64,000 nt of DNA from a virus, in IMG/VR virus record IMGVR_UViG_3300005527_002139, positions 34,041-98,040 of that record. One strand, written 5' to 3'. Below, piece by piece: positions 39,658 through 47,649 of this stretch. The first letter of the stretch is position 1, and every line of letters begins with the position of its first letter. The translations under genes were made by a program, and so were the position numbers. Under the pieces are notes generated by a model, which was not told where the DNA came from, made no database searches, and saw only the letters and a program-made list of their open reading frames with translations.

Positions 39658-40504
39658 TTATGATGTTTGGATTCCAACCTGTGTCTTCGCTGTAACCATC
39701 GTTTTCATAACCACGTGGGTTACACACAATTCGTGTTTCGCCAATCATATAATCAAACGGATGATGAGTATGTCCGTGTGTCCACAGTTTGACTTGTGGA
39801 TGATCCAAAATGAACTCACTCAAATCACTGTGATATGCACCGTTCATCAAAAACTCACTTGCATATGTAGGGTGTATGCTTTGCAAACTAGGACTATGAT
39901 GTCCAACTACTACACAGCGTTTGTCTTTGTGTTCGCTAAGAATATGCTTAACATACTGAAGCGTTTCACGGTGACGAATAACTGTGTCAGCAGGTTTTAA
40001 CGGAGTGAATCCTCTTTCATCGTTTTTAATGATGCGGAAATCGTTCATCATATCACGCACAGCATGCAGAGTCAACGGATCATGCTTGTTCATGTCAGTC
40101 CACAAAGTTCCGCCGACAAACACAACATCGTCAATAACTTTAACATCACGCTCTAAGAAGTAGACATTAGGAAACTTAGCACACTCATCTCTGAGGTACT
40201 GAATACCTTTAACCCACTTGCCATGATAGAACTCATGATTACCTGCAATATAGATTACATGTGGAAACAAGTTGCTCATCCGCTTTAAGAAATCACGGAA
40301 GGTGGCTACTCGTTGTTGCTTGCGACCAAGGTCAGCAAACGCACCATGACTATAAGGATTGAAATCAAAGTTTGGATGGTCGTGCAGATCCTCAGCAACC
40401 ATAATGTCGCCTGAGAGAATCAGAACATCAGCATTGTCTGCGTTCTTAATATCGTAGCAATCAGAAAACTCTAAATGCAGATCTGATACAACTGTAATTT
40501 TCAT
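39647..40504 (-). CDS. Calcineurin-like metallophosphoesterase
   Basis: 285 residues with all five blocks: SDLHLEF (7), LILSGDIM (29), YIAGNHEFYHG (95), VVGHHSPS (190) and WTHGHTHHPFD (235). The second such enzyme in the window. Probably acts on a nucleotide or nucleic-acid phosphoester; substrate unknown. Confidence 0.88.
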   Translation of the reverse strand: MKITVVSDLHLEFSDCYDIKNADNADVLILSGDIMVAEDLHDHPNFDFNPYSHGAFADLGRKQQRVATFRDFLKRMSNLFPHVIYIAGNHEFYHGKWVKGIQYLRDECAKFPNVYFLERDVKVIDDVVFVGGTLWTDMNKHDPLTLHAVRDMMNDFRIIKNDERGFTPLKPADTVIRHRETLQYVKHILSEHKDKRCVVVGHHSPSLQSIHPTYASEFLMNGAYHSDLSEFILDHPQVKLWTHGHTHHPFDYMIGETRIVCNPRGYENDGYSEDTGWNPNIIIEV

Positions 40505-40506
40505 TG

Positions 40507-41331
40507 TTATACTTTATATAATTTAACGTGATTAAGCCTAGTCTCAGGAACTTCAAAAGTTCTATTTTTTCCGTGTCCTTTAACTTTGGCTTTAAACTTC
40601 TTTCTTTCGTCAACTGCGTGTTCGTACTTGTTCATAAAGCTAACTAGGTTACCCATATAGTCAGCAACATAGTTATAGCTCTGCCATTGCTCTGAATAGA
40701 ATCGGCTAAGAATCTTCATTACACCTTCAATGGAATCGCCTTCTTTGCCTATGTCTTGACTAGCATGATATTCTGTACGCAACAGCTTCTTAAATTTATT
40801 TTCTTCAACTTCGCGCTTTACCAATTCTGGAACATAGGATAAGACACCTAGTTTTCCGCCGTCCACTTCGTCCAAATTAACTGCATCAAATACATCTTTC
40901 TGGAAGCCAGTGAGTTGATTGCCAATAACACCTAGAGTATAGCGTCTAAAATGTTTAAGAGCAATGTCTACATTTTCATAGTCATCTTCTGTTACTGTTA
41001 ACGGAATATGGTCTGGTGGAATCCACTGCGAAGGTTCAGCGTAATGAAATTTTACCAGTTCTTTATTTGCAAAACGAGTCTTGTTCTCAGGTTCGTTAAA
41101 ACGTTCAGTAACTTTAACATAGCCACTGTTTCTAGCCTGAGCCGCAAATGCCACAGCTAGTACTTCCTGAGTTTTGAACATTTTTTTCTTTAGGGGCTGT
41201 ACTCGAGTCTTAGGCCTAGTAAGAGCTTCGTCTTCTTCGTCAGCAAGCTCGTAAGCCATTTCCATATACTTGAATTGTTTTTTGCTCATTGCGCCCCAAT
41301 CAAGATCGTTTGGGTCAGGAAGTTTGCTCAT
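40507..41331 (-). CDS. Conserved-type phage protein, unknown
   Basis: 274 residues, charged, with KHFRRYTLGVIGNQLTGFQK and a C-terminal FEVPETRLNHVKLYKV. Own consensus promoter. No motif recognised. Confidence 0.65.
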   Translation of the reverse strand: MSKLPDPNDLDWGAMSKKQFKYMEMAYELADEEDEALTRPKTRVQPLKKKMFKTQEVLAVAFAAQARNSGYVKVTERFNEPENKTRFANKELVKFHYAEPSQWIPPDHIPLTVTEDDYENVDIALKHFRRYTLGVIGNQLTGFQKDVFDAVNLDEVDGGKLGVLSYVPELVKREVEENKFKKLLRTEYHASQDIGKEGDSIEGVMKILSRFYSEQWQSYNYVADYMGNLVSFMNKYEHAVDERKKFKAKVKGHGKNRTFEVPETRLNHVKLYKV

Positions 41332-41363
41332 AGTATGCCTCTCAATGCCTAAGTAATGTGTAT

Positions 41364-41392
41364 ATTATATACTCAAATATGTTAGCTGTCAA
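41364..41392 (-). promoter_or_regulatory. Sigma-70-type promoter (TTGACA-N17-TATAAT)
   Basis: Perfect hexamers and spacer; leader about 25 nt to the ATG at 41331. Confidence 0.75.
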
Positions 41393-41393
41393 G

Positions 41394-41888
41394 TTATTTT
41401 TTGAAAAGATTGCCCACTGTTGGACTTACTGCTTCCCACATGTTTTTGGTAAAGTTTCTTTTCATAAAATTTTGGATAGCACTAATGTACTGCAAATTAT
41501 TTGGATGATTAATTTGTTCATCAGTCCAGCCCAATTGTTTAGCTTCGTCTCGACTAACAATATGATCATGCTGAGGTTCGTGAAACAGTTTATCAATGCC
41601 ATCTTCTTTAACTACTTTGTTTTCACCTTTACCAAAGTCAAACAATCTGTAAACACCAACTCCGTCCGTCCAACCGTCTAGAGTTTTAGCATACATCAGC
41701 TGAGCCTCTGCATCTGACCAACGATACTTGAGTCTAAGATCTTGAACTTTGACCCATTTAAGATCTTTGCGTTTTGCAAATTCAGAATAAATTCTGTCGC
41801 TGATGTATGTAGCTTCACACAACCCTTTGAAGGGATTCTGCTTGCGTTCCTCAATCAGAGCATTGACTTTTGTATAGTCATTGCACAT
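41394..41888 (-). CDS. HNH-type nuclease-like protein
   Basis: 164 residues. The C-terminal half has HDHIVSRDEAKQLGWTDEQI and NHPNNLQYISAIQN, i.e. an H-x-H-I...N...NLQ HNH pattern. No CxxC zinc knuckles. It could be a homing-type or DNA-repair nuclease. One-base overlap with the gene upstream. Confidence 0.65.
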   Translation of the reverse strand: MCNDYTKVNALIEERKQNPFKGLCEATYISDRIYSEFAKRKDLKWVKVQDLRLKYRWSDAEAQLMYAKTLDGWTDGVGVYRLFDFGKGENKVVKEDGIDKLFHEPQHDHIVSRDEAKQLGWTDEQINHPNNLQYISAIQNFMKRNFTKNMWEAVSPTVGNLFKK

Positions 41889-43087
41889 TAAACAAGGTCC
41901 AATTCAAACTCAAACTTTTCTTCAGTCCACTGTGGCTCATTCCAGTTCCAGGTTACAGGGCCACCGTAGGCTTCGCAGAGCTGTCGAATACCTTCAGCAA
42001 TCACCATAGGCTCAAAACGGATAGAATTGATTTCGTTATCTTCTTTGCACTTCTTTTTAATTTGATCGTGCAGTTTGTTACCATGATTGTCTTTGGGCAA
42101 CCAAGTTTTAATTGCCTGCTGAATAGCATAGTCCATTAGCATAGGATTAATAGTGTTATCCTGCGCTTTAAGAAACTCCATCAGCCCCCAGCTATTAGCA
42201 GTTTGAAATGTGCTGGTAGGGAACATCACAGCATTTAGCTCAATAGCACGAGTAGAAATGCTAGGGCCGTAGTCTTTCCAGTACTTGACCATGTTACCAA
42301 TACCTGTTAGCACCTTGCTGTTAATGCTTACTTCTTTGTCACCCTTTTCAACTACAATAATATCGTTGCGTTGAAACACATCATTCATGTCCATGCATAG
42401 TTGGTCTTCAGGATCAACAGAGAACTTAGCCTGTACGCTTGCTTCGCCTCGTTGCACACGAATACGAAACTTGTCAAAGTCAGAACATTGCAGACTATTA
42501 ATATTGATAGCCGCATATTGTTGAACGTCCCAGTATTCGTCGTCACTTAGGATGTAGTTAAGAGGAACTTCTTCAATTCCAAAAAACATACATGCTAGTG
42601 TACGGTGTTGGGCATCATTAACAAAGATGCGTCCTTGCGAATCTTTTCGCCCCACACCTGGAAATACTAGTCCGGGTTCAAATTGAAACACTAGATCAAC
42701 AAGAATGTGTTTCAGAAAAATATCTCTTTGTTTTTCTGCGTTCTTGTATAGTTCTTCAACTTTAGTTAGCCCGCCAAAGTAATTTAATGGTGGAGTATTA
42801 TGAATACTGCTTGCATTCAGTAGACTGTTTAATTCGGGCAAGTCAATTCCACGCAACGGATTGTTTGATCCAAGATTTGATAGCACACGGAAGCACTCCA
42901 CTAACATGTCTTCAAAGCTAGGAGTTTTACCTAGTCTACGAGTACTAATATAAACGGGGATGTGTTTGATACGCTCTTCTTTTTCTTTGAAAGAGAGCGA
43001 GTTCCATTGAACGCGATCTTTTTTGGGACCAAGTAGTTTGAAAAGATCTTGTCCAAAAAGATCAGTTACTTTTTTTGGGTAAGCCAT
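41888..43087 (-). CDS. DGQHR-like domain protein
   Basis: 399 residues. FVNDAQHRTLACMFFGIEEV near residue 165 is a variant of the DGQHR motif (DNA-modification-associated, ParB/sulfiredoxin-like fold), with ILSDDEYWDVQQYAAININS after it. Such proteins often accompany DNA modification or mobile elements. The Gly of DGQHR is replaced by Ala. Own promoter upstream; paired with an HNH protein. Confidence 0.6.
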   Translation of the reverse strand: MAYPKKVTDLFGQDLFKLLGPKKDRVQWNSLSFKEKEERIKHIPVYISTRRLGKTPSFEDMLVECFRVLSNLGSNNPLRGIDLPELNSLLNASSIHNTPPLNYFGGLTKVEELYKNAEKQRDIFLKHILVDLVFQFEPGLVFPGVGRKDSQGRIFVNDAQHRTLACMFFGIEEVPLNYILSDDEYWDVQQYAAININSLQCSDFDKFRIRVQRGEASVQAKFSVDPEDQLCMDMNDVFQRNDIIVVEKGDKEVSINSKVLTGIGNMVKYWKDYGPSISTRAIELNAVMFPTSTFQTANSWGLMEFLKAQDNTINPMLMDYAIQQAIKTWLPKDNHGNKLHDQIKKKCKEDNEINSIRFEPMVIAEGIRQLCEAYGGPVTWNWNEPQWTEEKFEFELDLV

Positions 43088-43121
43088 GTGTTGCCTTTAG
43101 TAGTTGCCTATAACAGTACAT

Positions 43122-43150
43122 ATTATAGTATCAATCTAAACGGCAGTCAA
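43122..43150 (-). promoter_or_regulatory. Sigma-70-type promoter (TTGACT-N17-TATAAT)
   Basis: Spacer 17 nt; points at the gene starting at 43087. Confidence 0.7.
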
Positions 43151-43665
43151 CCTTTAATATATTCTATCTCTTCAGAAGTTATATCGTCGTCTACGTGACG
43201 TGTGTCAAAAATGATGTTTTTGGTATGACCTCTAGAATCGATCCATCTGGTATACAATCCGGGTTCACGTCCAAATGCTTCAATTTCCCACGGACTATCC
43301 CAATAGTCAAATTCGTCTGGGTAAAGTGTGCCTTGGAATTTGGTAAAACGGGCAGGACGGCTCATGTATTTCATTTCACCTGTTGCATACTGTTTTACAT
43401 GTACCATTTCATGGCATATGGTTCTAAGTTTTTTGCTTAATTTTAATGAGTTGTTAACTCTAATAAGGAACTCTTTTGGGCGGGATTCTTCATCAACATA
43501 CTCGCAATCGCCATCATACTGATTGTCAAGATCTTTAATAAATTCTATACGGATCAACAAACCGTCTGCAAGGCGCTTGCTCATGAGCATTTCTGCGCAG
43601 AAGCGAGTCAAATCCTTAACGATTTTTTGGGTTTTTCGTGTACTTCCTTTGGTGTAGATCTGCAT
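43147..43665 (-). CDS. SprT-like zinc metallopeptidase-type protein
   Basis: 172 residues with RTICHEMVHVKQYATGEM (HExxH near residue 89) and YWDSPWEIEAFGREPGLY, parallel to the gene at 37038. A TGTAAATAC box lies about 36 nt upstream and GGAGAAGTACC before the ATG. Role unknown. Confidence 0.7.
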   Translation of the reverse strand: MQIYTKGSTRKTQKIVKDLTRFCAEMLMSKRLADGLLIRIEFIKDLDNQYDGDCEYVDEESRPKEFLIRVNNSLKLSKKLRTICHEMVHVKQYATGEMKYMSRPARFTKFQGTLYPDEFDYWDSPWEIEAFGREPGLYTRWIDSRGHTKNIIFDTRHVDDDITSEEIEYIKG

Positions 43666-43700
43666 GGTACTTCTCCAAAACAGTAGAACTATTCACTACT

Positions 43701-43709
43701 GTATTTACA
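43701..43709 (-). promoter_or_regulatory. Late promoter box (TGTAAATAC)
   Basis: Upstream of the SprT-like gene at 43665. Confidence 0.45.
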
Positions 43710-43760
43710 CTTTACACGAAAAAAATTAACAGTCAAGTTTATCGGAGTTAAAACCCAATA

Positions 43761-43982
43761 TTATATACGGAATGAAATACGTCCTTTGGATAGATCGTAT
43801 GAGCTCATTTCTACTTTTACACGATCTCCTGCTACTAATCGGATTTTGTTTTGACGCATACGTCCGCTGGTGTAGCAGACAATCATGCTTTTGTTCACAT
43901 CTAATAGTACGTTAAATGTTTGATTTGGTAAAACCTCTACTATTTCGCCCTCAACTTCTAGTAGATCGTCATTCTTTGGCAT
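43761..43982 (-). CDS. infA: Translation initiation factor IF-1
   Basis: 73 residues, the normal IF-1 length. The OB-fold matches E. coli IF-1: VEGEIVEVLPNQTFNVLLD, then SGRMRQNKIRLVAGDRVKVE and YDLSKGRISFRI at the end (E. coli YDLSKGRIVFR). IF-1 binds the ribosomal A site during initiation. In phages this gene is rare to my knowledge. Overlaps the AbrB-type gene upstream by 14 nt. Confidence 0.92.
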   Translation of the reverse strand: MPKNDDLLEVEGEIVEVLPNQTFNVLLDVNKSMIVCYTSGRMRQNKIRLVAGDRVKVEMSSYDLSKGRISFRI

Positions 43983-44190
43983 CTGTTTCTTTTGCCTTTT
44001 CTATAATAATAGTGCCCTGATCACCCCATAAAACTTTTACTCGATCGCCAGGTGCTAGCCCTATAGCATTAGATACTTCTTCAGGAATTTTCATTAGACA
44101 GTTCTCAGGATCTGTGGGAATGTCCTCAAAAATATCCTCTGCTTTAAATACCCAGCGTTTAGCTTCTTTTTCTTCCATTTTTTTCTCCAT
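43969..44190 (-). CDS. AbrB/MazE-type swapped-hairpin protein
   Basis: 73 residues; CLMKIPEEVSNAIGLAPGDRVKVL is the SpoVT-AbrB pattern (P-x-E-(I/V)-x-x-x-x-G-(I/L)-x-x-G-D-x-(V/I)). Such small dimers bind DNA. No toxin partner is seen next to it; IF-1 is its downstream neighbour. Confidence 0.75.
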   Translation of the reverse strand: MEKKMEEKEAKRWVFKAEDIFEDIPTDPENCLMKIPEEVSNAIGLAPGDRVKVLWGDQGTIIIEKAKETDAKE

Positions 44191-44205
44191 GATTAAGTAC
44201 TTATA

Positions 44206-44748
44206 TTAAAACTCTAAATCAGCCGCAACAATAAAGCGATCTTCTTGACTCTGCAGAATTCCTGGACGATGCCAAGTTTTTCCGGGCCAAATGATCCAAT
44301 GCCCTATTCGAGCTTCAGCGAAGTGATGTCCAGGGTTTTCTGGCCCTTGCGGAGCGAACTCGGTTCCAGCAGTTGACATATCAACACCTGATGGTAATTG
44401 AAGATAGTATACTCCGCTTATAACTTTAGAATCTTGTCTAAGATGCTGATGCCAATAAGTATTTCTATCTTCTACGGTGTAGGACAGTGATGTCATATAC
44501 CCCCAGCTTTTAATTGTTTTAATTGGAACGTCTCTTTTTAGATAAGCAAAACAACTCCAAATAAAACTCATTTTTAGATTAGTCCATTCTTCTCCAGGTA
44601 ATCCAAAAATATTTACATTTGTTTGATATCGAGGACTATTTGTCCAATATTGTCCGTCAGCTACCAACCGTCGGATGTTGGTGACATATTTTTCTCGTTG
44701 GTTTGGACCAATGAGATTATTCCAGTCGTAATATTCGTATTCAATCAT
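44206..44748 (-). CDS. 2OG-Fe(II) oxygenase-like phage protein
   Basis: 180 residues. YWHQHLRQDSKVISGVYYLQ supplies the H-x-H/D part and WIIWPGKTWHRPG the distal His and following Arg region of the double-stranded beta helix. The type is abundant in T4-like cyanophages. Substrate unknown. The promoter's -10 ends 6 nt before the ATG. Confidence 0.7.
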   Translation of the reverse strand: MIEYEYYDWNNLIGPNQREKYVTNIRRLVADGQYWTNSPRYQTNVNIFGLPGEEWTNLKMSFIWSCFAYLKRDVPIKTIKSWGYMTSLSYTVEDRNTYWHQHLRQDSKVISGVYYLQLPSGVDMSTAGTEFAPQGPENPGHHFAEARIGHWIIWPGKTWHRPGILQSQEDRFIVAADLEF

Positions 44749-44754
44749 AAGATA

Positions 44755-44783
44755 ACTATAACATTATTTAAACATTAAGTCAA
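44755..44783 (-). promoter_or_regulatory. Sigma-70-type promoter (TTGACT-N17-TATAGT), leaderless arrangement
   Basis: Spacer 17 nt; ATG at 44748 lies 6 nt after the -10. The -35 abuts the pqqA terminator. Confidence 0.6.
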
Positions 44784-44808
44784 AAAGAACCCCACCGAAG
44801 TGGGGCAG
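44783..44808 (-). terminator. Strong terminator after pqqA (UUCG loop)
   Basis: GCCCCAC-TTCG-GTGGGGT followed by TCTTTTT on the minus strand. Confidence 0.88.
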
Positions 44809-44829
44809 CTTTCTAGAACATTTTTACTA

Positions 44830-44901
44830 TTAACGATTCATCACGTACATTGTGATTTCGAAACCAAAACGCATATCAGTTGCTGTTGGTGTTGTCCACA
44901 T
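44830..44901 (-). CDS. pqqA: PqqA, pyrroloquinoline quinone precursor peptide
   Basis: A 23-residue ORF (MWTTPTATDMRFGFEITMYV then MNR) with AAGGAGAACTATT before the ATG. It matches PqqA of Klebsiella in length and pattern: MWxxPxxxDxRxGxEVTxYxxNR. Glu15 and Tyr19, the two residues joined by PqqE to make PQQ, are at the canonical positions. It has its own -10 box (44956-44961), a 5' hairpin and a strong terminator, so it is made as a single short mRNA. No other pqq gene is in the window; the host's PqqB-E would have to process it. Confidence 0.9.
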   Translation of the reverse strand: MWTTPTATDMRFGFEITMYVMNR

Positions 44902-44924
44902 AATAGTTCTCCTTGTTAATGAAA

Positions 44925-44950
44925 TAAGTACTGTCTTGCATTAGTACTTA
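44925..44950 (-). promoter_or_regulatory. 5' leader hairpin and -10 region of pqqA
   Basis: TAAGTACT and AGTACTTA (8 bp, 10-nt loop) lie at the predicted 5' end of the pqqA mRNA. TATAAT is at 44956-44961. No good -35 is visible. Confidence 0.5.
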
Positions 44951-44983
44951 TAAACATTATACTGACAAAACTACCTAAAGTAC

Positions 44984-45008
44984 ATAGTGAAAATCATTAA
45001 TTCACTAT
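44984..45008. promoter_or_regulatory. 8-bp dyad upstream of pqqA promoter
   Basis: ATAGTGAA and TTCACTAT are exact complements 9 nt apart, just upstream of where the pqqA -35 would sit; a second small dyad TTCAC-TATC-GTGAA overlaps it. Possible operator. Confidence 0.45.
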
Positions 45009-45015
45009 CGTGAAA

Positions 45016-45522
45016 TTAGCTATTCAAAACCTTAGCAACTGAGTTCATCACACTAGCAATACGACCAATGTCACGAAGCTGTTCAACAGTGTATCCTTCT
45101 GTCTTCAATGTCTCGTAATGTGCCTTAACACAGAAGTGACACTTGCCCACAATACTAGCAGCCAAACTAAATGCTTCAAAGTTTGCTTTAGTTGTTCCGC
45201 CGTGACTTGCAATAGCGTTCATACGTAACTGAGCAGGCAATCCTTTGAGTGCAGGATCATCAGCCATCTCAACGAATGGGTACCACACGTTGTTCTGTGC
45301 CATAATGCTTGCGGCTGTCATTGCTGACTCTGCATGTACAGGAGCATCTGCTAACAGGATGCTTAGTACCTTGCCGTTACCTGTTGCGGCTAGTGCAGCC
45401 ACAGCACAACCCAAGGCTACATCTGCGTCTAGTGTACTGCGTACTAAAACAGCATCAAGATTTAACTTGGTATCCTTTGCATAGTCTGGTAGTGCGCCTT
45501 TTATTGTTTCAATAAAACTCAT
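45016..45522 (-). CDS. ahpD: AhpD-like alkylhydroperoxidase
   Basis: 168 residues. The catalytic block is GKCHFCVKAHYETLKTEG (CxxC with the following His near residue 136), plus helices matching AhpD/CMD. AhpD reduces AhpC. Here AhpC is two genes upstream in the same operon, so the pair makes a complete peroxide-removal unit. Confidence 0.88.
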   Translation of the reverse strand: MSFIETIKGALPDYAKDTKLNLDAVLVRSTLDADVALGCAVAALAATGNGKVLSILLADAPVHAESAMTAASIMAQNNVWYPFVEMADDPALKGLPAQLRMNAIASHGGTTKANFEAFSLAASIVGKCHFCVKAHYETLKTEGYTVEQLRDIGRIASVMNSVAKVLNS

Positions 45523-45932
45523 CGTGTTTGATCTCCTAAGATTTTATATCCACGTCCAGTAGGATGGATTCCGTCTGCACTCATATGGCTTTTTGGTCTA
45601 GGCAATATCACATCACCGTATTCTTTGGCAATGCGTACAATAGCATCGTGCGGAATAGGTTTACGATCTTGTCCAGGGTCAATCCAAAATACTCGATCGC
45701 CCTTAACAGCTTCTCGCATTTTACGAAGTTCTGCTTCTGTCTTGACGCCTTTGTGATCATTGGCTCCTAGACTAATAATAATAGTTTTAGCAGGTTGTGA
45801 GGAGGCTTTAGACAAATAATCTTTGTTCCATTGCCAACTGTTCCATCCACCTTTTGAATAACTTACGCACTCTGGTCTAGCCATTGCTGTACCAACTGCA
45901 ATGCTATCACCTACTATTAGGCAGTCTAACAT
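45519..45932 (-). CDS. SGNH/GDSL hydrolase-like protein
   Basis: 137 residues with GDSIAVG (residue 8), SLGANDHKG (GxND, residue 54) and SADGIHPTG (D-x-x-H, residue 119): all SGNH blocks. Small, without signal peptide. It sits between ahpC and ahpD with overlaps on both sides. Substrate unknown. Confidence 0.82.
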   Translation of the reverse strand: MLDCLIVGDSIAVGTAMARPECVSYSKGGWNSWQWNKDYLSKASSQPAKTIIISLGANDHKGVKTEAELRKMREAVKGDRVFWIDPGQDRKPIPHDAIVRIAKEYGDVILPRPKSHMSADGIHPTGRGYKILGDQTR

Positions 45933-46471
45933 TATAGAGTCTCTCCCCCGACTGTGCGATTACAAGCGCAAAGTTCGCCAGTTTGTAGCGCATCCAATAC
46001 ACGAAGTGTTTCTTCTGGGCTACGACCAACGTTTAAGTTGTTAACAGTAACGTGTTGGATTTCATTGTTTGGATCAACGATGAATGTTGCACGAAGTGCG
46101 GCACCTGCTGGTGCGTAGAACACGCCCAACTGTTCAATCAAGCTCAACTCGCCACGCTGTGTATCAGCAAATTGTGTATGAGTAATTTTCTTTAGATCTG
46201 CGTGAGCATTTTGCCAGCTAACTTTGCAGAACTCATTGTCTGTGCTACCTGTGAGCAATACTGCATCGCGATCAGCAAAGTCTTGTGCCAATTTGTCGTA
46301 GGCTACAATTTCTGTAGGGCAAACAAATGTAAAATCTTTTGGATAGTAAACGATTACTTTCCATTTTCCTGCAAAACTCTCGTCTGTAATTTCAAAGAAC
46401 GCATCTTCTGGTTGTCCTGGCTTAACACCTGTGACTGCAAATTTTTCTAGTTTATCACCAACTGTTTTCAT
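45932..46471 (-). CDS. ahpC: Peroxiredoxin AhpC
   Basis: 179 residues from ATG 46471 (AAGGAGAAGTAT before it). Peroxidatic Cys51 in FTFVCPTE and a resolving-site Cys pair in GELCACNRTVGG. TGSTDNEFCKVSWQ and FIVDPNNEIQHVTVNNLNVG are typical of AhpC/Prx1. It removes hydrogen and organic peroxides. First gene of the AhpC/SGNH/AhpD operon, with its promoter at 46562-46590. Confidence 0.93.
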   Translation of the reverse strand: MKTVGDKLEKFAVTGVKPGQPEDAFFEITDESFAGKWKVIVYYPKDFTFVCPTEIVAYDKLAQDFADRDAVLLTGSTDNEFCKVSWQNAHADLKKITHTQFADTQRGELSLIEQLGVFYAPAGAALRATFIVDPNNEIQHVTVNNLNVGRSPEETLRVLDALQTGELCACNRTVGGETL

Positions 46472-46561
46472 ATACTTCTCCTTAGTGTGTGTCATGAAAT
46501 AATAATTATCAGTTTAAAATTACCTCAGTGTAAATACTGAGTTTTCTACCTGAACAAGTTT

Positions 46562-46590
46562 ATTATACATGTATTTACAATAGAAATCAA
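46562..46590 (-). promoter_or_regulatory. Promoter of ahpC (TTGATT-N17-TATAAT)
   Basis: Spacer 17 nt. A TGTAAATAC box lies within the spacer, so early and late control may overlap. A CTCAGT/ACTGAG hairpin lies in the leader at about 46527-46544. Confidence 0.55.
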
Positions 46591-46667
46591 CTACTATCCA
46601 GCAGTTTTTCATTGTATTTTTTAATAACGATCATTGAAGGAATCAATAAAGAAAAATAGCAGTCATT

Positions 46668-46694
46668 AAAAAAGGCCCCTTCGGGCCTTTTTTT
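46668..46694. terminator. Bidirectional terminator
   Basis: AAAAAAGGCCC-CTTC-GGGCCTTTTTTTT. Ends the membrane-protein unit before ahpC. Confidence 0.85.
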
Positions 46695-46707
46695 TGAACT
46701 AATAAGT

Positions 46708-47265
46708 TTACAGTTCTGGTTCTGGATCTTGTACTGGCATCGGTTTGCCTGTAGCACTCATCATAGGTGTTGAAGTTGGAATAGTCCCCCAACTTGGTAC
46801 AGCACTCATTGGAGTACCACCTAATGGCTGTGCGCCAAAACTTGGGGCTGCTGGCTTATTGAAACTAGCAGTTGCTCCGCCAAAACTTGCACTAGCACTA
46901 AATCCGCTAGGTGCAGGTGTTGTTGGTGCTGGGCTTACTGTAGGTGCTTTATTAGCTGCATCTAATGCTTTGGCTCTTAGATCTTTATCACCACCTGCTA
47001 ACATAATACCACTTAGTGTACCTGTTAAGAATGTAGCAATTGGAATAATTAATTCAAAGAATTTTTGATCAATTGGACTAATTGCGTTTAAAGGCTGTGT
47101 TACAAATATTAATGAATACAGCACAACAAATACAATACCGAATAGTGTCAGTGATAGACAAATACCGATAAAGAATTTTAAGCGAGCCATTAATTGCTCT
47201 TCAGTATAGATAAAGTGTTCTCCTGTATCTTCATCTTTTTTAGTGAATTTTTTTAGTAGTTCCAT
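46708..47265 (-). CDS. Two-helix membrane protein with Pro/Ala-rich tail
   Basis: 185 residues from ATG 47265 (TAATG overlap). Two hydrophobic helices (about 30-55 and 70-95), then a low-complexity Pro/Ala/Ser/Gly tail (TVSPAPTTPAPSGFSASASF onward). Similar membrane proteins occur in T4-like marine phages, in my memory; function unknown. Confidence 0.65.
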   Translation of the reverse strand: MELLKKFTKKDEDTGEHFIYTEEQLMARLKFFIGICLSLTLFGIVFVVLYSLIFVTQPLNAISPIDQKFFELIIPIATFLTGTLSGIMLAGGDKDLRAKALDAANKAPTVSPAPTTPAPSGFSASASFGGATASFNKPAAPSFGAQPLGGTPMSAVPSWGTIPTSTPMMSATGKPMPVQDPEPEL

Positions 47266-47549
47266 TATTTGCATTCCTTAATATCAATTTTTGAAGTAGC
47301 TGGTTTACTCATTGCTGGAGTATCCCCGTCCTTTGGTGGTCCTAGTCTAGGATCTCTACCGCCTTTGAATATATGCTCCGGGCATGTTCGTGTTACATCA
47401 CATCTCGGTAGCTGACATTCTGCTTTCTCCCAATTGTCTGGGTTTTGGCATGGGTAACGGAATCTATCACCATCGCTGAAATATGCTAATCCTAACGGTA
47501 ACGCTAGAAGTAGTATTATCCATTTAAATAGTTTTAAGTCACTGTTCAT
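47265..47549 (-). CDS. Small secreted or membrane-anchored Cys-containing protein
   Basis: 94 residues: signal/anchor helix (KWIILLLALPLGLAYF) then five cysteines (PCQN, ECQL, RCDV, TCPE, ECK). Likely periplasmic with disulfides. AAGGAGAGGGA before the ATG; late box at 47579-47587. Confidence 0.65.
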   Translation of the reverse strand: MNSDLKLFKWIILLLALPLGLAYFSDGDRFRYPCQNPDNWEKAECQLPRCDVTRTCPEHIFKGGRDPRLGPPKDGDTPAMSKPATSKIDIKECK

Positions 47550-47578
47550 TCCCTCTCCTTTGAACTAAAAGTGTCATT

Positions 47579-47587
47579 GTATTTACC
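47579..47587 (-). promoter_or_regulatory. Late promoter box (GGTAAATAC)
   Basis: 30 nt before the ATG at 47549; part of a divergent pair with 47614-47622. Confidence 0.5.
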
Positions 47588-47613
47588 AAATTCTAATTTT
47601 TGGAGTGGCTACA

Positions 47614-47622
47614 GCTAAATAC
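47614..47622 (+). promoter_or_regulatory. Late promoter box (GCTAAATAC)
   Basis: Plus strand, 27 nt before the ATG at 47650. Confidence 0.5.
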
Positions 47623-47649
47623 AATAGCAGAGCGTAGGGGGCTTTTTTT

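Noticed and set aside
39350-40000. Plus-strand ORF of 216 codons
   Set aside because: It is antisense to two well-supported genes including a clear metallophosphoesterase; composition is Cys/Ile-rich and not protein-like.
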